A stretch of 10,166 nt of DNA from Pseudomonadota bacterium (GTDB lineage: Bacteria > Pseudomonadota > Gammaproteobacteria > Burkholderiales > Burkholderiaceae), in NCBI GenBank assembly GCA_021783435.1, contig JAJXUC010000139.1, forward strand, positions 1-10,166. The letters are read 5' to 3'. Each line of letters starts with the position of its first letter. The stretch's first letter is position 1. Of this stretch, positions 1 through 6,519 are shown piece by piece. The notes below the pieces were generated by a model. The model saw nothing but the letters and a program-made list of their open reading frames with translations, ran no database searches and was not told the DNA's origin. The translations under genes were made by a program, and so were the position numbers.

Positions 1-346
<346 letters not shown>

Positions 347-359
347 GCGCCACTCGGAT

Positions 360-385
360 AAGCCGCTCTCAGGAGCGGCTTTTTT
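360..385 (+). terminator. Intrinsic terminator after argG
   Basis: A 9-bp stem (AAGCCGCTC at 360-368 with GAGCGGCTT at 373-381) closes a 4-base loop and runs into six T residues at 380-385. This is the textbook form of a Rho-independent terminator on the plus strand. It separates argG from the AT-rich segment that follows. Confidence 0.93.
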
Positions 386-502
386 GTTCTCCGAGACGCC
401 CTTTACGATAGATGAAAAGCCAGTGGTAACCAACAGGGGCGCTATCTGTCTTCCGGAGGTTCGCTGGCCGGATGGAGCCTCTGCATGCGTCTTGTTTTTA
501 TC

Positions 503-539
503 TCGTCGGATAACATCAAAAACAATGGTTATCCGACGA
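503..539. repeat. Perfect 12-bp inverted repeat ahead of the orphan gene
   Basis: TCGTCGGATAAC (503-514) is the exact reverse complement of GTTATCCGACGA (528-539), with a 13-base A-rich spacer. It ends 22 bases before the GTG start of the orphan gene, where a promoter or operator would lie. It has no T-run behind it, so it does not look like a terminator. It could be an operator, a structured leader, or the recombination or end sequence of an acquired element. The AAC...GTT inner ends recall integron attC sites, but the flanking bases do not fit the RYYYAAC / GTTRRRY consensus. Confidence 0.75.
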
Positions 540-561
540 TCTAAATTACGTTAAGTTTTTC

Positions 562-1227
562 GTGCATCAACTCTTTCGGTACTTCTCTGCAAGAAATGCG
601 GCGGCCTTCGTTGAAAAGGGAGAGATTGTATTTCGAGCACTATCCTACTTTCGAGATTACGAAGACGAGGGTGTTCGCGCTGACGAACATGAAGGAACTC
701 TTGTTCATCGCCCATCTGATGGCTTGCAGATAACTCGCGTCCCAACGGGAGAGAAGGTTGTGTTGCCGCACAGATTGGAATCAACAGCAAAGGAAGATGA
801 CATCTTTGTTTACTGCATGAGCACAGACCTTTCTTCCGCTATTGCCGAACGTTTTAAGGCAGAAGTGGTGGTTGAAGTTACTGAGCCAGTAAAATTCCTC
901 GCCCGCCTTAGGTCATCTCTTTCGCTGCGTAGGCAGCTTCGTGTAAACCAGTTAATTCACCAAGAAGTTCGCTACTACGAGTGGCATGAGCCGCCCATCG
1001 TTGATTGGGCACTTCCTGAACGGATTGCAATGCGAAAACCAAAGCTATTTGACCGGCAGAAAGAGTACCGTTTTGCTGTACCGAGGGGAGATGCATTTCG
1101 CGTTGAAAATGTCAGTGTCAAACTCGTACCGATAGATGTAGTTCGACCACCAAGAGCGAAGTCACATCCGCAACTGCTTCTCAAGCTTGGAAGCCTTGCC
1201 AAGATTTGTCGTATCCATAGGCTATAA
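562..1227 (+). CDS. Hypothetical protein, orphan gene in a low-GC segment
   Basis: I do not recognise this 221-residue protein with certainty. It starts at GTG 562. The frame is closed by a TAA at 511-513 and has no other ATG or GTG before 562, and no convincing Shine-Dalgarno sequence is visible. The N-terminus reads HQLFRYFSARNAAAF, followed by a segment with YFRDYEDEGVRADEHEG. A hydrophobic core contains DDIFVYCMST, and a later motif reads RKPKLFDRQKEYRF. An aromatic RYFS start plus a late 'F..QKEYRF' motif recalls the layout of DUF2971-type proteins, but that is a weak inference. It has no signal peptide or membrane segment, so it is probably cytosolic. Base composition is near 50% G+C against roughly 65-70% in its neighbours, and codons such as AAA, GAA, ATT and TTT are frequent, which points to horizontal acquisition. 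It stands alone between argG and corA, and both ends look complete. Confidence 0.75.
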   Translation: MHQLFRYFSARNAAAFVEKGEIVFRALSYFRDYEDEGVRADEHEGTLVHRPSDGLQITRVPTGEKVVLPHRLESTAKEDDIFVYCMSTDLSSAIAERFKAEVVVEVTEPVKFLARLRSSLSLRRQLRVNQLIHQEVRYYEWHEPPIVDWALPERIAMRKPKLFDRQKEYRFAVPRGDAFRVENVSVKLVPIDVVRPPRAKSHPQLLLKLGSLAKICRIHRL

Positions 1228-1379
1228 GAGCGAGACCTAATTCATTGCGTATATGAACTTACCCGAAAGCAAAAATCTGAGCGATAGTTGTGGCTCACCA
1301 GTTCGCGCTGTCTCCGCTTTTCGCCGCGCTATCTAACATGAGGTCTGGTTCGGCGCTGGGCCTCTGACCGTTTTGTTCC

Positions 1380-2399
1380 ATGGACCGATACAGACCGATG
1401 CTTCCTTCTGATGCCGCGGACTCCGGCTCCAGTGTGCGGGCCTGCGTGGCCTACGACCGCAGCGGGCAGCGGGTGGGCGAGATCACGCTGGAGGCCATCA
1501 GCGACATGCTCGCCTTGCCCGATCGTTTCGTCTGGGTGGGCTTGTACGAGCCGGATGTCGCCTTGCTGGCGCAGATGCAGGAGGAGTTCGCATTGCATCC
1601 GCTGGCGGTCGAAGATGCCGGCAACGCGCACCAGCGGCCCAAGCTCGAGGCCTATGGCGAATCGCTGTTCATCGTTGCACGCACCGCGTCGCGCCATGGG
1701 GTGCATGTGCGTTTCGGTGAGACGCATGTTTTTCTGGGGCGGAACTACATCCTCACCGTGCGGCATGGTGATTCGCCCGGCTATGCGGCGGTGCGGCGGG
1801 CCGCTGAGCAGGCGCCGGCGCTGTTGGCCCAGGGGCCGGCGTACGCACTCTACGCAGTGCTCGACGCGATCGTCGATGGCTACCTGCCCATCGTCGAGGC
1901 CTATCAGGGAGAACTGGAGGAACTGGAAGGCGACATCTTCGCCAAGCAATGGCGGCGCGGCACCCTCAAGCGGCTTTACGCCATGCAACGTGAACTCACC
2001 CGCTTGCGCCTGGCCGTCGCGCCGCTGCAGGATGTGCTGGCGCAGATCCAGCGCCTGCATGGCGACCTGATTCCCGATTCCGTGCGTCCCTATTTCCGCG
2101 ACGTGAACGACCACGCTAGCCGCATCAACGACACCGTGAGCGTCCTGCGCGAAATGCTGTCGGCCGCCATGAACGTGTCGGTCTCGCTCGTCACCCTCCA
2201 GCAGAACGAGGTGGTCAAGCGGCTGGCCGGTTGGGCCGCGCTGTTGGCCGTGCCGACATTGCTCACGGGCTGGTTCGGGATGAACTTCCGCCACATGCCC
2301 GAGCTCGACATGCCCTGGGCCTATCCCGCCCTGATCGTCTTCACGCTGACCTTGTGCGGTGGTTTGTATTTCTTGCTGAAGCGCGCCCGCTGGCTTTAG
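1380..2399 (+). CDS. corA: CorA-family magnesium/cobalt transport protein
   Basis: CorA proteins are homopentameric inner-membrane channels that admit Mg2+ (also Co2+ and Ni2+), gated by cytosolic metal sites. This 339-residue protein has the usual order: a mixed alpha/beta cytosolic domain (about residues 18-150), long charged helices rich in Glu, Arg and Gln (about 150-280), and two membrane segments near the C-terminus (about 283-299 and 315-333). The signature GMN is at residues 300-302, followed by FRHMPELD, the periplasmic loop that carries the conserved MPEL-type motif. A basic tail (KRARWL) ends the protein, as expected for a cytosolic C-terminus. ATG 1380 is chosen as the first ATG. 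A second ATG at 1398 would shorten it by six residues, and neither has a clear ribosome binding site. Family assignment is firm. Which metal it prefers, and whether it is CorA proper or a ZntB-like exporter, cannot be decided, though GMN with MPEL favours CorA. Confidence 0.92.
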   Translation: MDRYRPMLPSDAADSGSSVRACVAYDRSGQRVGEITLEAISDMLALPDRFVWVGLYEPDVALLAQMQEEFALHPLAVEDAGNAHQRPKLEAYGESLFIVARTASRHGVHVRFGETHVFLGRNYILTVRHGDSPGYAAVRRAAEQAPALLAQGPAYALYAVLDAIVDGYLPIVEAYQGELEELEGDIFAKQWRRGTLKRLYAMQRELTRLRLAVAPLQDVLAQIQRLHGDLIPDSVRPYFRDVNDHASRINDTVSVLREMLSAAMNVSVSLVTLQQNEVVKRLAGWAALLAVPTLLTGWFGMNFRHMPELDMPWAYPALIVFTLTLCGGLYFLLKRARWL

Positions 2400-2411
2400 C
2401 CAACAGTTGAA

Positions 2412-2434
2412 GTCAGAGCGAAAATCGGTCTGAC
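2412..2434. repeat. Short inverted repeat between corA and the LysE-type gene
   Basis: GTCAGA (2412-2417) and TCTGAC (2429-2434) are exact reverse complements around an 11-base A-rich centre. The repeat starts 12 bases after the corA stop and ends 28 bases before the next start codon. It has no T-run, so it is a poor terminator. It could be an operator or a weak RNA hairpin. A 6-bp arm is short enough that chance is possible. Confidence 0.4.
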
Positions 2435-2462
2435 CGCACGTTTCACCCTTTGTCCTCTTCCC

Positions 2463-3107
2463 ATGCCCGACATCCACCACTTCGCGCTGTTCCTGCTCGC
2501 CGGCCTGTTGCTCAACCTCACGCCGGGGGCGGACATGCTGTTCATCGTGTCGCGCAGCGCCGCGCGCGGGGCGCGTGCCGGGGCAGTGGCGGCGCTCGGC
2601 GTGGGGGCGGGCTGCCTGGTGCATGTGACGGCCGCCGCGGCGGGGTTGTCGGCGTTGATCGCGGCGTCCGCGACGGCGTTCGCGGTGGTCAAGTGGCTGG
2701 GCGCGGTCTATCTGGTGTGGCTGGGCGCGGGCTTGCTGCGGGCGCGTCGTGCCGGCGCCGTCCCCGTTGTGGAAGGCGCCGCGCGGGCACCCGAGCAGAC
2801 CTTGCGCGCCGTGTTCCTGCAGGGCATGCTGACCAATGTGCTGAACCCCAAGATCGTCCTGTTCTTTCTCGCCTTCCTGCCGCAGTTCGTCGATCGCGCA
2901 GGCGGGGGGCAGGGCTGGGCCTTCCTGCTGCTGGGCGTGGTGTTCGACGTCAACGGCACGCTGTTCAATCTCGGCGTGGCCTGGCTGGCGGCGCGCACGG
3001 GCGCCCGCCTCGGGCGCGCGCGGGCGCTGGGGGCGTGGCTGCGCCGCGCGACGGGGCTGGTGTTCGTGGGGCTGGGCCTGCGCCTGGCGCTGGCGGCGCG
3101 CAACTGA
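2463..3107 (+). CDS. LysE/RhtB-family amino acid exporter
   Basis: The LysE/RhtB family exports amino acids and related metabolites across the inner membrane, driven by the proton gradient. The protein is 214 residues, the normal family length, and is almost wholly hydrophobic with about five to six membrane segments. The N-terminal segment has LLNLTPGADMLFIVSRSAA and is followed by a Gly/Ala-rich stretch (GARAGAVAALGVGAG), both typical of the family. The conserved NPK of LNPKIVLFFLAFLPQF lies at residues 128-130, at the start of the membrane segment where the family carries it. The start is ATG 2463. No good ribosome binding site precedes it (the upstream bases are pyrimidine-rich). It lies 63 bp after corA on the same strand and could be cotranscribed. 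The substrate cannot be told from sequence: homologs move homoserine, threonine, leucine, lysine or arginine. Its closeness to ahcY is not enough to argue for a methionine-cycle substrate. Confidence 0.88.
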   Translation: MPDIHHFALFLLAGLLLNLTPGADMLFIVSRSAARGARAGAVAALGVGAGCLVHVTAAAAGLSALIAASATAFAVVKWLGAVYLVWLGAGLLRARRAGAVPVVEGAARAPEQTLRAVFLQGMLTNVLNPKIVLFFLAFLPQFVDRAGGGQGWAFLLLGVVFDVNGTLFNLGVAWLAARTGARLGRARALGAWLRRATGLVFVGLGLRLALAARN

Positions 3108-3120
3108 GGCCCGAAGCATT

Positions 3121-3126
3121 TAGAAT
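3121..3126 (+). promoter_or_regulatory. Candidate -10 element of the ahcY promoter
   Basis: TAGAAT at 3121-3126 matches five of six bases of the sigma-70 -10 consensus. It would place the transcription start near 3132-3134, exactly at the 5' edge of the SAH riboswitch. No good -35 hexamer is visible at the usual distance, because that stretch overlaps the end of the LysE-type gene. The positional fit with the aptamer is the main support. Confidence 0.55.
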
Positions 3127-3132
3127 CGCCCA

Positions 3133-3242
3133 CTCCCTGAGGAGCGTTGCAACGCACGGTTTCACCGTCGCCAGGCTCGGGGACCTGATCGCAAGCCGCC
3201 GACCTTCCGGGTCGCTCGTGTTTTCTTTCAACGGCGCTCACC
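3133..3242 (+). promoter_or_regulatory. S-adenosylhomocysteine (SAH) riboswitch
   Basis: The leader of ahcY carries the conserved blocks of the SAH riboswitch: GAGGAGCG-TTGCAAC near the 5' side, CCAGGCTCGG in the middle and AACGGCGCTCAC at the 3' side. The expected pairings can be traced by hand. P1 is GAGCGTTG (3142-3149) with CGGCGCTC (3232-3239), including two G-U pairs. The inner hairpin is ACGGT/ACCGT (3156-3160 with 3164-3168). A second hairpin is CGACC/GGTCG (3200-3204 with 3210-3214). The pseudoknot is CCTGAG (3136-3141) with CTCGGG (3176-3181). This class binds SAH, discriminates strongly against SAM, and switches genes on when SAH accumulates. Its classic target is ahcY, the next gene here. 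The 3' edge is estimated to within a few bases. Confidence 0.95.
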
Positions 3243-3250
3243 CAACCCGT

Positions 3251-3285
3251 GCCGGGCGCGGGATGCGGTGCGCATCCGACCCGGC
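3251..3285 (+). promoter_or_regulatory. Stem-loop between the riboswitch and the ahcY start
   Basis: GCCGGG (3251-3256) pairs with CCCGGC (3280-3285), and GGATGCG (3261-3267) pairs with CGCATCC (3271-3277). Together they form a 13-bp stem broken by a 4/2-base internal loop and capped by GTG. It begins about 9 bases after the aptamer and ends 11 bases before the GGAG ribosome binding site. It lacks a T-run, so it is not a standard terminator. It is probably part of, or a spacer within, the riboswitch expression platform, but no clear alternative pairing with the aptamer was found. Confidence 0.6.
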
Positions 3286-3296
3286 CGCCGTTTCAT

Positions 3297-3300
3297 GGAG
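3297..3300 (+). promoter_or_regulatory. Ribosome binding site that sets the ahcY start
   Basis: GGAG at 3297-3300 lies six bases before ATG 3307. It overlaps an earlier in-frame ATG at 3295, and a GTG at 3268 is also in frame. Only 3307 has a proper Shine-Dalgarno sequence at good spacing, and the GTG lies in the loop of the 3251-3285 hairpin. Translation is therefore taken to start at 3307. Confidence 0.75.
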
Positions 3301-3306
3301 AACCGA

Positions 3307-4725
<1,419 letters not shown>

Positions 4726-4731
4726 TGAGCA

Positions 4732-4763
4732 CCCCCAGGGCCGGGCTGCGCTCGGCCTGGGGG
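4732..4763 (+). repeat. GC-rich hairpin just after ahcY
   Basis: CCCCCAGG (4732-4739) pairs with CCTGGGGG (4756-4763), and CCG/CGG can extend the stem inside. The hairpin starts six bases after the ahcY stop and is followed by an A-rich stretch rather than T residues. It may attenuate read-through into metF, protect the ahcY 3' end, or be a copy of a dispersed palindrome. The outer sequence GCACCCCCA also occurs at 6410, before the palindrome ahead of the LysR gene. Confidence 0.65.
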
Positions 4764-4829
4764 CAAGAAAACTGGGGACGGTCCGGCGTTTCTTGAGAGC
4801 CGGGCTGTCCACCCTGTCGATGTTTTGCC

Positions 4830-4855
4830 CGCGACCCCGGCGAACCGGGGTCGCG
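4830..4855 (+). repeat. Perfect 11-bp hairpin with CGAA tetraloop ahead of metF
   Basis: CGCGACCCCGG (4830-4840) and CCGGGGTCGCG (4845-4855) form an uninterrupted 11-bp stem around the tetraloop CGAA. It ends 53 bases before the metF start. No T-run follows on either strand, so it is not a standard terminator. It may be an mRNA processing or stability element between ahcY and metF, or a leader structure affecting metF. Confidence 0.7.
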
Positions 4856-4908
4856 TACCTGCGGCCAGGCAGCCTGCCTGCCGCGCCGCGCCCAGGACGC
4901 CTGCCCGT

Positions 4909-5742
4909 ATGGTCATCCCCAATCTCAGCTTCGAGTTCTTCCCGCCCAAGACGCCCGAGGGCGCCGTCAAGCTGCGCGCCGCGCGCCAGCAGCTCTACGC
5001 GCACCGCCCGCAGTTCTGCTCGGTGACCTTCGGCGCCGGCGGCTCCACCCAGGACGGCACCCTGCACACGGTGAAGGAAATCGCCGAGGAAGGCGTGGCC
5101 GCCGCGCCACACCTCTCCTGCGTCGGCGCCAGTCGCGACAGCGTGCGCGCCTTGCTGCAGCGCTACCGCGCCGCGGGGATCCGCCGCATCGTCGCCCTGC
5201 GCGGCGACTTGCCCTCGGGCTACGGCCTGGGGGGCGAGTTCCACCATGCGCGCGACCTGGTGGAGTTCATCCGCGCCGAGACCGGCGACTGGTTCCACAT
5301 CGAGGTGGCCGCCTACCCGGAAGTCCACCCGCAGGCACGCAGCCCGCAGGACGATCTGCGCCATTTCGTCGAAAAAATGCAGGCCGGCGCGAACTCCGCC
5401 ATCACCCAGTATTTTTTCAACAGCGACGCCTACTTCCGTTTCGCGGACGACGTGCTGGCGGCGGGTGTGGACGCCCCCGTCGTGCCCGGTGTCATGCCCA
5501 TCACCAACGCCAGCCAGCTGCTGCGGTTTTCCGAGGTGTGCGGCGCCGAGGTGCCGCGCTGGATCCGCCTGCGCCTGCAAAGCTTTGGCGACGACCGCGC
5601 CAGCATCCTCGCCTTCGGCCGCGAGGTGGTGGCCGACCTGTGCGACCAGCTCCTCGCCGGCGGCGCGCCGGGCTTGCACGTCTACACCCTCAACCAGGCC
5701 GCGCCCACGCTCGCGCTGTTGCAGGACCTCGGCGGGCGCTGA
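4909..5742 (+). CDS. metF: 5,10-methylenetetrahydrofolate reductase
   Basis: MetF reduces 5,10-methylene-THF to 5-methyl-THF with FAD and NADH, supplying the methyl group with which methionine synthase remethylates homocysteine. The 277-residue protein is a little shorter than the roughly 296-residue E. coli enzyme. The N-terminus has SFEFFPPKTPEG, where E9 is the conserved acid near the flavin. Then follow SVTFGAGGSTQDGT, VALRGDLP (D100, the equivalent of E. coli D120), HIEVAAYPEVHPQA, GANSAITQYFF and PGVMPITN, all in the order expected of the TIM barrel. ATG 4909 is preferred: it opens directly onto the conserved segment and has AGGA 11 bases upstream. The frame does extend back to a TTG at 4825, but those codons run through the hairpin at 4830-4855. 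The 183-bp gap after ahcY suggests cotranscription with possible separate regulation. Its product and the homocysteine made by AhcY meet at methionine synthase. Confidence 0.96.
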   Translation: MVIPNLSFEFFPPKTPEGAVKLRAARQQLYAHRPQFCSVTFGAGGSTQDGTLHTVKEIAEEGVAAAPHLSCVGASRDSVRALLQRYRAAGIRRIVALRGDLPSGYGLGGEFHHARDLVEFIRAETGDWFHIEVAAYPEVHPQARSPQDDLRHFVEKMQAGANSAITQYFFNSDAYFRFADDVLAAGVDAPVVPGVMPITNASQLLRFSEVCGAEVPRWIRLRLQSFGDDRASILAFGREVVADLCDQLLAGGAPGLHVYTLNQAAPTLALLQDLGGR

Positions 5743-5803
5743 GGCGTGCGCGCACTGGCAGCCGCAAGCTCGGCGCCGGAAGTCGCATTCCCAGCTTGGG
5801 TCT

Positions 5804-6259
5804 TCAGGCGCCGCAACAGGCCGTGGGCAGTCGCGATGCGGCTTGGTCGATGCCACCGGCCATTTCAGGGCGCATTGCGGGCCGGCCGCCGGGTTGCACG
5901 TCGGATCGGGGCGCCAGTGCGAGCATCATGTCGAACGCGCCCGCGTCGGCTGCTGGTCGAGCCGGGCTCGGCATCTCGCGCACGGAGACCTTCACCACGC
6001 GTAGGCTGATCGGCCCCCAGGCCGTGGCCACCATGCGGCCATTGCCGCGCAGAACATGGCAGTCGCCCGGGCGCAGGAACACGTCGTCCAGCTCGCCTTC
6101 CTCGGTCAGCCACAGCAGCGGGGCACGCCCGGCCTGGAAGGGCGAGAGCGTGGCGTCCACGCGCAGGCCGCGCGCGCCGCGCAGAAGCATGGAGTCGCCA
6201 GCCTGCAGGGCGATCCATTCGCGCCGCAACTGCAGCGACCTTATATTCCATTCACGCAT
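5804..6259 (-). CDS. DUF2917 domain-containing protein
   Basis: This is a 151-residue protein of unknown function. Residues about 17-90 fit the DUF2917 pattern: ALQAGDSMLLRGARGLRV, then LWLTEEGELDDVFLRPGD (49-66), then a short 'GNGRMVATAWGPISLRVV' strand. The repeated short strands suggest a small cupin-like beta barrel; that is inference. After about residue 95 comes a 55-residue Pro/Ala/Arg/Gly-rich tail with no recognisable domain. The start is set at the ATG of 6259 because an AAGGAG lies six bases ahead of it. An earlier in-frame ATG at 6274 has no such site. The gene is divergent from the LysR-type gene at 6520 and convergent with metF, from which it is separated by 61 bases. It may be a target of that regulator. 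No catalytic residues can be named. Confidence 0.82.
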   Translation of the reverse strand: MREWNIRSLQLRREWIALQAGDSMLLRGARGLRVDATLSPFQAGRAPLLWLTEEGELDDVFLRPGDCHVLRGNGRMVATAWGPISLRVVKVSVREMPSPARPAADAGAFDMMLALAPRSDVQPGGRPAMRPEMAGGIDQAASRLPTACCGA

Positions 6260-6265
6260 GATTTG

Positions 6266-6271
6266 CTCCTT
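6266..6271 (-). promoter_or_regulatory. Ribosome binding site of the DUF2917 gene
   Basis: On the minus strand these bases read AAGGAG, six bases before ATG 6259. This is a full-strength Shine-Dalgarno sequence and decides the start over the upstream ATG at 6274. Confidence 0.85.
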
Positions 6272-6311
6272 CATGCCGAAGCGCGGTTCGACTGGATGTC
6301 GTGCGGTGAAG

Positions 6312-6339
6312 CCAACATTCCATTAACGATGTTGGGAAT
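6312..6339. promoter_or_regulatory. Nested inverted repeat, candidate operator between divergent genes
   Basis: CCAACAT (6312-6318) is the reverse complement of ATGTTGG (6329-6335) across a 10-base AT-rich centre. A second pair, ATTCC (6317-6321) and GGAAT (6335-6339), interlocks with it. The block lies in an AT-rich island 53 bases before the DUF2917 start and 181 bases before the LysR start. LysR regulators usually bind such sites in divergent spacers, but a clean T-N11-A motif is not centred here, so the binder is a guess. Confidence 0.5.
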
Positions 6340-6359
6340 ATTAGGCAGGACTCACCTTG

Positions 6360-6390
6360 TTGGATAGCGGTTTTTTTGTATCCTTATCAT
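6360..6390 (+). promoter_or_regulatory. Weak candidate promoter for the LysR-type gene
   Basis: TTGGAT at 6360-6365 and TATCAT at 6385-6390 resemble -35 and -10 hexamers (four and five matches), but the 19-base spacing is longer than ideal. If used, the transcript leader would include the 6440-6477 palindrome. Confidence 0.3.
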
Positions 6391-6439
6391 GCGTTTATCG
6401 CATGCTTCTGCACCCCCATGGGCCGCGCGCCAGGCTCCC

Positions 6440-6477
6440 CCTCCCGGCCTCCCCCACCAGTGGGGGAGGCCGGGAGG
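6440..6477. repeat. Near-perfect palindrome with 18-bp arms
   Basis: The arm at 6440-6457 (CCTCCCGGCCTCCCCCAC) is the exact reverse complement of 6460-6477, leaving only CA between them. As RNA it would form a very stable hairpin with 17 bp around a 4-base loop. It lies 42 bases before the LysR-type start codon. No T-run flanks it. It resembles dispersed intergenic palindromes that occur in GC-rich betaproteobacteria; copy number elsewhere in this genome cannot be seen here. Confidence 0.85.
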
Positions 6478-6506
6478 TTCGCACGATCACGAATTGGGAA
6501 ACATCG

Positions 6507-6513
6507 AGAGGAG
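6507..6513 (+). promoter_or_regulatory. Ribosome binding site of the LysR-type gene
   Basis: AGAGGAG at 6507-6513 ends six bases before ATG 6520. This fixes the start, although the frame stays open upstream to 6376 through the palindrome. Confidence 0.8.
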
Positions 6514-6519
6514 TCCGCC

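Noticed and set aside
503..539. The 12-bp inverted repeat as an intrinsic terminator
   Set aside because: No T-run follows either arm, and argG already has a complete terminator at 360-385.
1331..1354. ATCTAAC ... GTTCGGC as an integron attC site
   Set aside because: ATCTAAC fits RYYYAAC, but the partner does not fit GTTRRRY and the spacing is far too short. No integrase is present.
1329..3119. 596-codon open frame on the minus strand opposite corA and the LysE-type gene
   Set aside because: It is an antisense shadow of two well-supported genes in GC-rich DNA. The product is Gln/Arg/His-rich with no domain.
4825..4908. Upstream TTG 4825 as the metF start
   Set aside because: The added residues would be encoded by the 11-bp hairpin and have no family counterpart; ATG 4909 opens directly onto the conserved N-terminus.
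5765..5798. CAAGCT / AGCTTG pair between metF and the DUF2917 gene as a shared terminator
   Set aside because: Six-base arms with a 22-base loop and no T-run on either side give too little support.
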